A DNA stretch of 64,000 bases from Calothrix membranacea FACHB-236 (GTDB lineage Bacteria > Cyanobacteriota > Cyanobacteriia > Cyanobacteriales > Nostocaceae). This document shows positions 36,099 through 44,810 of the stretch, in pieces (the stretch's first letter is position 1; every line of letters starts with the position of its first letter). Under the pieces are notes generated by a model. The model was given only the letters and a program-made list of their open reading frames with translations. It did not search any database and was not told where the DNA came from. The stretch lies in NCBI RefSeq assembly GCF_014696315.1, contig NZ_JACJPX010000028.1:38729-102728 (forward strand). Reading direction: 5' to 3'. The position numbers and the translations under genes were made by a program.

Positions 36099-36575
36099 AT
36101 GATGTTAAAACTATCTAAAATTACAGCCTTAGCGATCGCAACTTTCGCCAGCCTCACCTCCATTCAGCTGGTGAATGCTGCACCAGCCCAAACCCTGACT
36201 GTGGTGGTTAATGGTATCAAACACCAAAAGGGACAAATTTGTATCGGAGTTTACTCTCAAGACAAAGAGAAAGGATTTCCCTCCAATACTTCCAATGTCT
36301 TGCAAGGTGTTTGTAAAAAAATTACAGGTAGCACCTTAAAACACCAATTTTCCGGCTTAAAGCCAGGAAATTACGCTGTCGCAATCGTTGACGATCAAAA
36401 TGGCGATCGCAAAGTCAATAAAGACTTTTTCGGTATTCCCACTGAAGGCTTTGGTATTTCCAATAACCCTACAGTATCCATTCAAACGGGAACACCCAAA
36501 TTCCGCGATGCTAGTTTTGCAGTCAACAAAAACACCACCGTCAACATCACAGTGAAATATTCCCTCGACCCCTAA
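36099..36575 (+). CDS. secreted DUF2141 protein
   Basis: A 158-residue exported protein. A signal peptide is clear (MMLKLSKITALAIATFAS, cleavage likely after VNA at about residue 27), followed by a small beta-sandwich domain of the DUF2141 family: GQICIGVYSQDKEKGFP, then VAIVDDQNGDRKVNKDFFG and GFGISN. A strong Shine-Dalgarno (GAGGAG) precedes the ATG. Proteins of this family are often found near carotenoid or envelope genes, but the function is unknown. Two Cys residues (about 49 and 70) could form a disulfide in the periplasm. Confidence 0.88.
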   Translation: MMLKLSKITALAIATFASLTSIQLVNAAPAQTLTVVVNGIKHQKGQICIGVYSQDKEKGFPSNTSNVLQGVCKKITGSTLKHQFSGLKPGNYAVAIVDDQNGDRKVNKDFFGIPTEGFGISNNPTVSIQTGTPKFRDASFAVNKNTTVNITVKYSLDP

Positions 36576-36588
36576 TTACCCAGCAGGC

Positions 36589-36728
36589 GTAGGGTGTGTT
36601 GTCGCGTAGCGCAAAGCACCGCCTGAGGGCAAACTACCCAGCAGATCCCCGACTTCTTGAAGAAGTCGGGGATCTAAACCCCACTTAAGCAATTCACGGT
36701 GCGTTACGCCAGAGGCTAACGCACCCTA
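36589..36728. repeat. nested palindromic repeats
   Basis: Outer arms GTAGGGTGTGTTGTCGCG and GCTAACGCACCCTAC belong to the same family as 23172-23248. The unit is interrupted by the 33-bp AGATCCCCGACTTCT hairpin (36643-36675), the same hairpin as at 22430. Confidence 0.8.
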
Positions 36729-36821
36729 CAAAATTTGTAATTACGTAGCGCTTTGCGCTTCCCGTAGGGTATTACGAATTGATATGGCTCGTCACCGCTT
36801 TTTTAGGAGGCTTTATAATTA

Positions 36822-38045
36822 ATGCCAGATTTGGTCAAATTTCTGTGTAACTCGTTGTTGGGTTGGCTGGCGATTCAGGTATGTTTAACCCTGGTGTTTT
36901 TGGTGTCTCTGAATCCAAGCCAGAAGAACTTGTTACCAGATGACCAGTTACCCAAAACAGCGGTGATTCTCTGTCTACGTGGAGCAGATCCATATCTCAG
37001 ACAATGTTTGCGTGCTTTACTCAAACAGAACTACCCCAACTATGATTTAAAGGTTGTTGTCGATCATCAAGAAGATCCAGCTTGGAACATTGCTGTTGAC
37101 ACCATCCAAGAACTAGGCGCAGTTAACGTTGAAATTAGCGCTTTGCGAGCAATAAACAACAATTCTAGTCTCAAGTGTAGTTCCCTAGTCCAAGCTGTCT
37201 CAGAATTAGACGATTCCTATAAAGTAGTCGCTTTAGTGGATAGCCATACTGTTGTTCATGCTAATTGGCTGCGTGAATTAGTTAACCCCCTATCCCATCC
37301 CAAGGTAGGAGCAACCACAGGTAATCGTTGGTATGTACCTACAGGTAAACACTGGTGGTCTTTAGTACCTTATATAGCTAACATCTCCTTAGTTATACAG
37401 ATGTATCTGTTTGGTATACCTTGGGGTGGGACTTTAGCGATTAAAACCGAAGTCATTCAAAAAACAGGACTACTCGATAAATGGAGTCGTGCTGTATGCG
37501 AAGACATTATGATTCGTAGCGTCTTGGGAAAACATAGACTGCGGGTAAAATTTGTACCTTCTTTATTGATGCTCAATCAGGAAGAATGCGATTTACCCAC
37601 TTTAAGAAACCAGATTGAGCGTCAACTCACTTTTTCTCGGCTTTATCACCCCCAACCCTCAGCGATTTTTGGTGATACGTTTTCCAGCATCTTGCAGCCG
37701 ACGCTCGTCTTGATGTGTTTGCTATGGGCATTATTCACTTCACAATGGGATAATTTCGTCTTTTTGCTGGCGTGTTATACCAGCTATACAGTTGGATTAC
37801 TTTGGCTCATGCTGATTTTAGAGCATGGAGTACAGCAAATAATTCGCGATCGCCATCAAAAACCAACACCAATTTCATTTCCCACTATCATCAAACTCCT
37901 CATCGGAATCCCCCTAACTCAATGGCTTTATGGGTTAGGAATGTTGTCTTCTTTGAGAATGTCTACAATGAACTGGCGTGGTATCACCTACCGCATTTCC
38001 GGCCCTTGGAATATTCGGTTAGTTGAGTACCGGAAGTATCGGTGA
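36822..38045 (+). CDS. membrane glycosyltransferase family 2, tandem copy 1
   Basis: A 407-residue processive-type GT2 enzyme with an N-terminal TM helix (about 10-30), a cytosolic GT-A domain (KTAVILCLRGADPYLRQCL) and two to three C-terminal TM helices (about 285-350 and 360-385). The general Asp pair region reads VALVDSHTVVH: the second Asp of the usual DxD is His. The acid motif CEDIMIRSVLG and a late ERQLTFSRLY (QxxRW-like) are present. A strong AGGAGG precedes the ATG. It is a tandem paralog of the next gene; the altered DxD suggests this copy may have changed activity. The likely role is transfer of a sugar to a lipid or growing glycan at the inner membrane. Confidence 0.85.
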   Translation: MPDLVKFLCNSLLGWLAIQVCLTLVFLVSLNPSQKNLLPDDQLPKTAVILCLRGADPYLRQCLRALLKQNYPNYDLKVVVDHQEDPAWNIAVDTIQELGAVNVEISALRAINNNSSLKCSSLVQAVSELDDSYKVVALVDSHTVVHANWLRELVNPLSHPKVGATTGNRWYVPTGKHWWSLVPYIANISLVIQMYLFGIPWGGTLAIKTEVIQKTGLLDKWSRAVCEDIMIRSVLGKHRLRVKFVPSLLMLNQEECDLPTLRNQIERQLTFSRLYHPQPSAIFGDTFSSILQPTLVLMCLLWALFTSQWDNFVFLLACYTSYTVGLLWLMLILEHGVQQIIRDRHQKPTPISFPTIIKLLIGIPLTQWLYGLGMLSSLRMSTMNWRGITYRISGPWNIRLVEYRKYR

Positions 38046-38335
38046 GTGGGGAATGGGGACTGGGGATTGGGGATTGGGGATTGGGAGATGAGGGAGATAA
38101 GGGAGATGAGGGAGATGAGGGAGATGAGGAAGACAAGGAGAAATTACCAACACCCAATTACTCATTACTTATTACTCATTACTCATTACTCATTACTCAT
38201 TACTCATTACTCATTACCCATTCCCAATGCCCAATGCCCCATGCCCCATGCCCCATTCCATTGAGAATTTTCCAGAAATCTTTGCTGCGTAAATCCTAAA
38301 CCAGCACTTTCATGGAATCTTCTAGGTGATCAAGC
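38046..38335. repeat. 290-bp gap filled with STRR arrays
   Basis: Three successive repeat blocks: GGGGATT-type units (38050-38085), GAGATGAGG-type units (38086-38135), and about nine TCATTAC/CCATTAC heptamers (38160-38222). They are followed by GAAATCTTTGCTGCGTAAAT (38275-38294), which recurs upstream of the gene at 39816. Open frames that cross this region are repeat artefacts. Confidence 0.8.
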
Positions 38336-39595
38336 ATGAACGATTTGGCGAGATTGTTGTCTCAGATTGTACTGGGATGGCTGGCCATTCAGGTATTGTT
38401 GATTCTTGTTTTCTTGTGGAATTTACGTTCTTATCAGGGGAAATTATTGCCAGATGACAAGTTACCCAAAACTGCGATCGTTCTTTGTTTGCGAGGTGCA
38501 GATCCTTTTCTGCCTAATTGTTTGCGTGCTTTATTAAATCAGAACTATCCCCAGTATGATTTAAAGCTGATTGTTGATCGTCAAGAAGATCCAGCCTGGA
38601 AAATTGCTACTGATACTATCCAAGAGCTAGGAGCAACCAACGTTGAAATTAGCCCTTTGAGAATTATCCGCAAAAACTGTAGCCTGAAATGCAGTTCTTT
38701 GCTCCAAGCAGTGTCAGATTTAGACGATTCCTATCAGGTAGTTGCTTTAGTTGATGCTGATACAATCGTCCATCCTAATTGGCTGCGGGAATTAGTCAGT
38801 CCCTTAAGTAATCCCCAAATTGGCGCGACAACTGGTAACCGTTGGTACTTACCTACTGGTAAATATTGGGGTTCTTTAGTGCGCTACATCTGGAATGTAT
38901 CTGCGGTTGTGCAGATGTATTTATATGGAATTCCTTGGGGTGGAACTCTCGCTGTGAAAACAGAAGTACTGCGTCAAACAGGACTTTTAGATAAGTGGAG
39001 TAAGGCATTTGGCGAAGATACTATGATGCGTAGTGTCTTAGGCAAAAATAACTTACGGGTGAAATTTGTACCTTCCTTATTGATGCTCAATCGGGAAGAA
39101 TCAGATTTACCCAGCTTAAGATACTGGCTGCAGCGTCAATTAATATCTTCGCGTCTGTATCATCCTTGGTGGTTGGCTGTAGTTGGCGACACGATTTTGA
39201 CTATATTATTGCCAACTCTGCTAATTGTGTTGTTCCTAGCAGCATTATTTAACCAACAATGGAACACTGCAGTTTTCTGCTTGAGTTGTTACATCGGCTA
39301 TATGTTGGGACTACTCTTGCTAGTATTTGTTTTAGAAAAAGAGATACAGCAAGTCCTGCACCGTCATGGTGAACCGATAACAAAACTCTCACCAGCAACC
39401 ATCTTCAAAATTTTCATCGGGATACCCTTTACCCAATGGATTTATGGTTACGCCATGTTTCTATCTCTGTGGATGTCAAAAGTTAAGTGGCGGGGAATCA
39501 CCTACGATATCAAAAGCCCTTGGAACATTCGCCTCCTCGACTATCGCCCTTATAAAATCGTAGACCAACCAAGCGATCGCAAACTTTCTCTTTGA
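38336..39595 (+). CDS. membrane glycosyltransferase family 2, tandem copy 2
   Basis: A 419-residue paralog of the preceding gene with the same plan: N-terminal TM helix (about 8-28), GT-A domain, and C-terminal TM helices (about 282-335). Here the DxD motif is intact (VALVDADTIVHPNWL), as is the general-base region GEDTMMRSVLG and the late QRQLISSRLYHPWW. The C-terminal tail is charged (DQPSDRKLSL). It is thus the copy more likely to be catalytically standard. An ATG start is clear. The two genes plus the copied upstream segment point to a tandem duplication. Confidence 0.87.
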   Translation: MNDLARLLSQIVLGWLAIQVLLILVFLWNLRSYQGKLLPDDKLPKTAIVLCLRGADPFLPNCLRALLNQNYPQYDLKLIVDRQEDPAWKIATDTIQELGATNVEISPLRIIRKNCSLKCSSLLQAVSDLDDSYQVVALVDADTIVHPNWLRELVSPLSNPQIGATTGNRWYLPTGKYWGSLVRYIWNVSAVVQMYLYGIPWGGTLAVKTEVLRQTGLLDKWSKAFGEDTMMRSVLGKNNLRVKFVPSLLMLNREESDLPSLRYWLQRQLISSRLYHPWWLAVVGDTILTILLPTLLIVLFLAALFNQQWNTAVFCLSCYIGYMLGLLLLVFVLEKEIQQVLHRHGEPITKLSPATIFKIFIGIPFTQWIYGYAMFLSLWMSKVKWRGITYDIKSPWNIRLLDYRPYKIVDQPSDRKLSL

Positions 39596-39596
39596 T

Positions 39597-39815
39597 TGGA
39601 GACTGGGGATTGGGGACTGGGGAACTCGGGGCCCCCTCTGGGGATAAGGGGTAATGGGGACTAGGGACTGGGGATTGGGGATTGGGGATTGGGAGATATT
39701 CCAATTACTCATTACTCATTACTCATTACTCATTACCAATGCCCATTCTCATGAAATCTTTGCTGCGTAAATCCTAAAACCAAAACCAGCTTTTTCATGA
39801 AATATCTCCTTTATT
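39597..39815. repeat. gap with STRR arrays
   Basis: GGGGATT-type units (39600-39690) and about five TCATTAC heptamers (39705-39738), then the segment GAAATCTTTGCTGCGTAAAT (39753-39772), shared with the upstream region of the preceding gene. Confidence 0.75.
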
Positions 39816-41081
39816 ATGACAAACCAACCTCTGCGGATCGCCCTCTTTACAGGATTGTATGCTCCCTTCCTTACAGGGGTTTCAGTAGCAGTACATCAGC
39901 GAGTTCGTTGGTTATTAGAGCAGGGACATGAAGTATTTCTCATCCATCCCGAATTTAATGATAAATACCCCAAACAAGTTGGGAATCGTCCAATGCCAGG
40001 ATTAGAAGAGTTACAGAAATTTCCTAACTTTTCTTCCTATGCATTCCCTACTCAACCACTGATTTTCTATAACTCTCTACCTCAACCATTAAGTTACAAA
40101 CATTGGAGCGATACTAAATTACTGTTGAACTTTCAACCCGATATTATCGTTGTTGAAGAATCAGCCCAAATGAGAGGAGCTTACTCAGCTTTCTTGCAAG
40201 GGTACGGTCGTGCTGTAGGAGTTAAATATGCCAGACAAACAAAGACTCCGATTATCTCAGTTTTCCATACAGATATCGTTGCCTATATCAAATATTACTT
40301 AGGAAACTTCTTCTTTAGCTTGCTGCGTCCAATTATTCCCTTAATAGTTAAGCAAGTCAGCGATGCTTATACTGTTAATGTATTTTCCTCACGGGAACAA
40401 CTAACTAAGTACGAGAAGTTACAATGTCAACGCGGGGAATACCTGCCCTATCAAGGTATTAATTGCGAAAAATTCCATCCTCGTAATATTTGTTATGATC
40501 CCATACCAGGCGATCGCAGACCTACTATTCTCTTCGTTGGACGCATTACCGCCGAAAAGAATGTTACCCAATTAATAGATGCATTCCCCTATATTGCTGC
40601 CAAAATCCCCGATGTGCATTTAGTTATAGTTGGTAGCGGCCCCTTAGACGAGCAAATCAAAAAACGTGCCCAAAAGTTTAAATCGGGAATTACGATTTGG
40701 GGAGAATCCCACGGGACAGAACTTTTAGGTTGGTTTGCTAGAGCTGATGTTTTTGTTAACCCCTCCGTCACTGAAAACTTTTGTACCACCAATAACGAAG
40801 CGCTGGCTTCCGGAACTCCTGTAGTTGCAGCCTTAGCACCCTCAACCGCAGAACAAGTCATTCCCGGACATAACGGCTTTCTTGCTGAACCCAACAATCC
40901 AGCAGATTTCGCCCAAAAAATCATTGCTATTTTAGAAAATTCCGAACTGAAAACAGCAATGACTCAAAACGCTCGTCCTTCGATACTAGACTTTGATTGG
41001 TCAACTTGCCAGGAGAAGTTTGAAGAAAAACTCTATCAGCTAGTTGCTTTATCAAAGAAGGAAAAGGTGAAGGTGAATTAG
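39816..41081 (+). CDS. glycosyltransferase family 4 protein
   Basis: A 421-residue retaining glycosyltransferase of GT-B fold. The N-terminal Rossmann half starts RIALFTGLYAPFLTGVSVAV. The C-terminal donor-binding half carries FVGRITAEKNVTQLIDAF (about 240-257) and the EX7E signature in SVTENFCTTNNEALASGTP (about 314-332). No signal peptide is present, so it acts in the cytosol or at the inner membrane face. It follows two GT2 genes on the same strand and is convergent with the GMC oxidoreductase. The family is clear; the donor and acceptor are not. Confidence 0.9.
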   Translation: MTNQPLRIALFTGLYAPFLTGVSVAVHQRVRWLLEQGHEVFLIHPEFNDKYPKQVGNRPMPGLEELQKFPNFSSYAFPTQPLIFYNSLPQPLSYKHWSDTKLLLNFQPDIIVVEESAQMRGAYSAFLQGYGRAVGVKYARQTKTPIISVFHTDIVAYIKYYLGNFFFSLLRPIIPLIVKQVSDAYTVNVFSSREQLTKYEKLQCQRGEYLPYQGINCEKFHPRNICYDPIPGDRRPTILFVGRITAEKNVTQLIDAFPYIAAKIPDVHLVIVGSGPLDEQIKKRAQKFKSGITIWGESHGTELLGWFARADVFVNPSVTENFCTTNNEALASGTPVVAALAPSTAEQVIPGHNGFLAEPNNPADFAQKIIAILENSELKTAMTQNARPSILDFDWSTCQEKFEEKLYQLVALSKKEKVKVN

Positions 41082-41275
41082 CAACTTCCAGCTAAAAAAT
41101 CCGGTGTTGCTATGTAATACCAATTCACACAAATCCTGACACAAATAGATTTTTCGTAGGGGTTTAGCAATGCTAAACCCTCTATCTAAATACTTTTGTT
41201 AGAATTAGGCACACTAGCACAATACTAATCCCTTTCCCTTTTTCCCCTTCCCCATTCACCATTCCCCATTCTTCC

Positions 41276-42817
41276 TTAACTCATTCTTGCTAACAAATGC
41301 TCTCCCACTCGCAAAGCATTAGCAATAATGGTCAGAGATGGATTAACCGCAGCACTAGAAGGAAAAAAGCTGCCATCAACCACATAGAGATTATCAATAT
41401 CATGGGTGCGGCAATTAATATCTAGCACTGAAGTGTTAGGGTCTTCTCCAAAGCGACAAGTTCCACACTGATGACCTACTTCTTTAACGGTAAATCTTTG
41501 GGTAATATGGTGCGAGAATTGCCCAAATGTCTGAGGTTCATCGAGAGACTTTAACACTTCAACCCAGCGTTGAATTAACCGATTAAATGCTTCTTGATTA
41601 TTGGGAGTATAGTCAATAAAAATCTGCTCACCCTGAACACGCACGCGGTTATTATAATCTGGTAAATCTTCATTAATGAGTAACCAAGCAACAGCATGAT
41701 TTGCTATGGTTTCAGCCACAATATTAGGCATCATTGGTGGCCCATGAGATGCAATTCTATCTTTATGAAGATTACCCAGCAATTGTATGCCGCCCATTGG
41801 GTAATTAAAATCCTGCTCTCCCCAATAAAAATCATTAACTCCTAGCGTTTTTTGAAAAACTGTCGGATTCAGTTTTGCACTCAAGGTCATAACTACACCA
41901 AAGTTATGTGCCATGTAATTTCGCCCCACAAGATGAGAACTATTTGCTAATCCATTGGGGTGTTGATCGTTGGCAGATTTGAGTAACAATGCTGCTGAGT
42001 TAATTGCACCACAAGCCACAACCACAATATCGCCAGAAAATACCTGCCGTTTTCCAGATATTTCTGCTTCTACACCAGTGATTTCTCGCCCTGTTGCACT
42101 AGTATGTAAGCGTACTACCTTTGCTTGTGTGATTAATATTAAATTTTGAGATGCTATCCCTGGACGTATACAATTTACATCCGCATCTGCTTTGGCATTA
42201 ATTAAGCAGGGAAAACCATCACAAGTATCACAACGAATACAAGCACTTACATGAGGATTAAGTTCATTGAGTTTGATAGCCAGTGGTAGATAAAAGGGAT
42301 GCAAACCTTTATCTTTTAAAGAATCATGAATCTCTTGAATATATGGTTCGTGGCTAATGGCTGGGAAAGGATAATCTTGATTTCTCTGTGGTTCAGTTGG
42401 ATCTAGATAACGTTGTCCATGTACTTCATAAAGTTTCTCAGCTTGCTCATAATAAGGGGCAAAATCTTGATATTTTAAAGGCCATTCTGGAGAAATACCT
42501 CCTTGATGAATGACTTTTGCAAAATCTTGTTCGCGCAATCTAAATAATGCGCCACCGTAAAATTTTGTATTACCTCCTACATAATAATTTGTTACTGGAT
42601 TGATGACTTTACCGTCTTTGTCGTACCACTGCTCTGAAGTGCGATAATATTCTTTGCGTAAGACTTGCTGCGAATCCCAATTGGCCTTGTTTCTAGGTAA
42701 AAAATTACCTCGTTCTAAAACTAAAATTTTTTTGCCACTCGTTGCTAATTTATAGGCCAAAGTGCCACCACCTGCACCTGTGCCAATGACGATAGCATCA
42801 TAATGTGCATCAGTCAT
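41276..42817 (-). CDS. GMC-family FAD oxidoreductase
   Basis: A 513-residue flavoprotein of the glucose-methanol-choline family. The N-terminal FAD dinucleotide fold is VIGTGAGGGTLAYKLATSG, followed by LVLERG. The C-terminal signature includes HQCGTCRFGEDP with the active-site His and SSAAVNPSLTIIANALRVG. A Cys-rich segment (CIRCDTCDGFPC, about 195-206) is seen in many bacterial members. It would oxidise an alcohol, sugar or sterol-like substrate. The frame opens with a GTG (42826), but the ATG at 42817 (MTDAHYDAIVIG) is the more likely start. The SDR gene lies just upstream on the same strand (76 bp), so they probably form an operon. Confidence 0.88.
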   Translation of the reverse strand: MTDAHYDAIVIGTGAGGGTLAYKLATSGKKILVLERGNFLPRNKANWDSQQVLRKEYYRTSEQWYDKDGKVINPVTNYYVGGNTKFYGGALFRLREQDFAKVIHQGGISPEWPLKYQDFAPYYEQAEKLYEVHGQRYLDPTEPQRNQDYPFPAISHEPYIQEIHDSLKDKGLHPFYLPLAIKLNELNPHVSACIRCDTCDGFPCLINAKADADVNCIRPGIASQNLILITQAKVVRLHTSATGREITGVEAEISGKRQVFSGDIVVVACGAINSAALLLKSANDQHPNGLANSSHLVGRNYMAHNFGVVMTLSAKLNPTVFQKTLGVNDFYWGEQDFNYPMGGIQLLGNLHKDRIASHGPPMMPNIVAETIANHAVAWLLINEDLPDYNNRVRVQGEQIFIDYTPNNQEAFNRLIQRWVEVLKSLDEPQTFGQFSHHITQRFTVKEVGHQCGTCRFGEDPNTSVLDINCRTHDIDNLYVVDGSFFPSSAAVNPSLTIIANALRVGEHLLARMS

Positions 42818-42893
42818 TCGCTCCACCCCAATGGAAAATTAAAAGAAGTGTTTTAGATTTTGGATTTTGGTTCTAATAACTGGTGATAATTAA

Positions 42894-43712
42894 TCAAAGT
42901 CCGCGCATTTGATTTTCAGCACAGGTTTTGTTCAACTTTGTTAACCCAATCCAGCGATAAATTACATCTCCAAATTTGGGGAAAAGTTGAATATTAGAGA
43001 ATAAAAGCTTAGTGAGAAATCCGTCAATGATAACTTCTGGTTGGTTTTGCTTAATAGCTTGCAAAATTGCGATCGCAACTTCTGTGGGTTGAGAAACCTG
43101 CGCTAATTTGGGCGAAGGTAGCCCAAAAGCTAGAAACATTCCCGCTTTGGTATATCCTGGACAAACCACTGTCACCCCAACATTGGTATCAACTAATTCT
43201 TGCCGCAACGCATCAGTCCACATAATCATCCCAGCTTTGCTAGCAGAATAGATGCTGTTGTACGGTGCGCCTTTCTTACCAGAACCAGAGGCAATATTGA
43301 CAATGTGACCGCTATTGCTGGCAATCATAGATGGTAGAATTAACCGTGTTAATTCCATCCCAGCAATTAAATTGGTAGTTAATATCGCCTGGATATCTGC
43401 TAACTCGTAGTTTTGAAAAGCTCGGTATTTTTCAATAGCTGCATTATTAATGACAATATCAATTTTGCCAGCTATTTGATTAATCTGCCGGACTAATACA
43501 GGTAATTCTTCTAACTTGCTAATATCAAAAGGAATGCTAATGCCTCTACCACCTAAAGCTTGCACTTCATTTGATATTTGTTCTAGCTTTTCTTCGGAAC
43601 GAGAAACACTAACTACGGTTGCTTGCTCTTTTGCTAAAGCACGGGCAATAAATTCTCCAATACCACCTGATGCTCCGGTCAAAAGGACTGTCTTACCTGC
43701 TATGGATGTCAT
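42894..43712 (-). CDS. HetN-like short-chain dehydrogenase
   Basis: A 272-residue classical SDR. The cofactor motif is LLTGASGGIGEFIARALAKE and the catalytic residues are in IYSASKAG (Tyr155, Lys159). The sequence resembles HetN, the heterocyst pattern inhibitor, from start to end: KTVLLTGAS, ALAKEQATVV, MELTRLILPSM, and a C-terminal VIYRWIG. HetN function needs an RGSGR peptide; at the same positions (132-136) this protein has SNSGH. It is therefore best read as a HetN-family ketoacyl-type reductase without the signal motif. The ATG at 43712 is chosen over the upstream TTG at 43718. It is the first gene of a likely pair with the GMC oxidoreductase. Confidence 0.88.
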   Translation of the reverse strand: MTSIAGKTVLLTGASGGIGEFIARALAKEQATVVSVSRSEEKLEQISNEVQALGGRGISIPFDISKLEELPVLVRQINQIAGKIDIVINNAAIEKYRAFQNYELADIQAILTTNLIAGMELTRLILPSMIASNSGHIVNIASGSGKKGAPYNSIYSASKAGMIMWTDALRQELVDTNVGVTVVCPGYTKAGMFLAFGLPSPKLAQVSQPTEVAIAILQAIKQNQPEVIIDGFLTKLLFSNIQLFPKFGDVIYRWIGLTKLNKTCAENQMRGL

Positions 43713-44054
43713 AATCAACCGTGTCTAATAGTATAGTTTCAAACAGAATTATAAAAATTGAGCTTTTCAATTTTTATAAAAAACTTTAGTAGACATCCCC
43801 TATTTATTTGGTAATCATTGAGCAGCGTTTATTGCTGCTAATATTGCTTTTTACACTAAATCAAAATTTCAATTTGTAATGGCGATGACCAGTTTGGAAA
43901 TTCAGCTCTATTCTCGCCATTAGCTCCAATACTTGTCGGTTAAGGGCAAAAGGGCAAGGGGAAAAGGGGCAAGAAAAAACCTTTAACCCTTTCACCTGTT
44001 CCCCAAACCAAATTAAGAGTTGAAAATCCTTAACCGAGCAGTATTGCCATTAGC
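43713..44054. other. 342-bp intergenic region
   Basis: No gene seen. It is AT-rich with poly-A and T stretches near 43770-43800 that could form a hairpin (AAAAATTGAGCTTTTCAATTTTT). It should hold the promoter of the SDR gene. Confidence 0.5.
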
Positions 44055-44555
44055 TCATGTTTCATTTTCTTCAAGTGAAACTAAGAATTTGCGTAGAAGC
44101 GTTGTGAGAGAGCTTACTTCGCTGGTTGTGAACTGAGCCAAAAGTTGCTGTTCTTGCTCAAGTAATACAGGCATCACTGTATCCGCCAGATTAATGCCTT
44201 TGGGAGTGAGTTGCACAATCACACTGCGGCGATCGCCAGAATCTCGCAGACGCATCACAATGCCATCTTGCTCTAGGCGATCAATCCGGTTTGTCATCGC
44301 CCCTGAAGATAACATCAGCAGATCGTAGAGATCCGTCGGTTTGAGTTGATAGGGCGCTCCCTGACGTTTTAGGGTTGCTAGCACATCAAACGACCAGACG
44401 CTTAATCCATACTTTGCCAGTACAGTTTCTCGGTGCTTTTCCAGTAAGCGGGCAATTCGCAGTACACGCCCCACCACTGCTAACGCCGAAGAGTCCAGCC
44501 CTGGAGACTCCTGCCGCCACTGCTCCAAAATTTGGTCAATGTAGTCCTGTTTCAT
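44055..44555 (-). CDS. MarR-family transcriptional regulator
   Basis: A 166-residue winged-helix regulator. The dimer helix is followed by LKPTDLYDLLMLSSGAMTNRIDRLEQDG, the recognition helix, and the wing MRLRDSGDRRSVIVQLTPKG. The frame opens at an ATG at 44591, but I prefer the ATG at 44555 (MKQDYIDQILEQW). The upstream in-frame stretch overlaps an inverted repeat (44576-44588) that looks like an operator half of the same type as the palindrome at 44608. The gene is divergent from two DMT-type genes and an MFS gene, the usual layout for a self-regulating repressor of an efflux operon. The ligand is unknown. Confidence 0.87.
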   Translation of the reverse strand: MKQDYIDQILEQWRQESPGLDSSALAVVGRVLRIARLLEKHRETVLAKYGLSVWSFDVLATLKRQGAPYQLKPTDLYDLLMLSSGAMTNRIDRLEQDGIVMRLRDSGDRRSVIVQLTPKGINLADTVMPVLLEQEQQLLAQFTTSEVSSLTTLLRKFLVSLEENET

Positions 44556-44575
44556 GAGGCAATTATATCTCAACA

Positions 44576-44588
44576 TCAAGATTCTTGA
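44576..44588. promoter_or_regulatory. likely MarR operator, second site
   Basis: TCAAGA-T-TCTTGA, a perfect 6-bp inverted repeat. It shares the TCAAGA/TCTTGA half-sites with the larger palindrome at 44608-44625. It sits just ahead of the chosen marR start. Confidence 0.55.
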
Positions 44589-44607
44589 CATTTACCTTTA
44601 TCTTAAG

Positions 44608-44625
44608 TATCTTGATATCAAGATA
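44608..44625. promoter_or_regulatory. likely MarR operator, 18-bp palindrome
   Basis: TATCTTGATATCAAGATA is a perfect 18-bp palindrome in the divergent promoter region, of the TTGATATCAA type bound by many MarR/SlyA-family proteins. Placement between marR and the transporter genes supports control in both directions. Confidence 0.75.
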
Positions 44626-44810
44626 AATATTAATTTATTCACCACCTGCGGCGGGAAGCCGACCCGCCGCTGTTAACTGTTGACCGATGACTGCTAACTG
44701 TCAACTGTCTACGTGAAATCCCACCCCTAAAGGGATGGGATGAGCTTAACACCTGCGATCGCTGTTTAATCATCTGGCTATCCACTGAAGATTTTCTTAC
44801 TACACCAGTT

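Noticed and set aside
38042..38299. Overlapping 72- and 85-codon frames after the first GT2 gene
   Set aside because: They consist of STRR units (GGGGATT, GAGATGAGG, TCATTAC) and have no protein-like composition.
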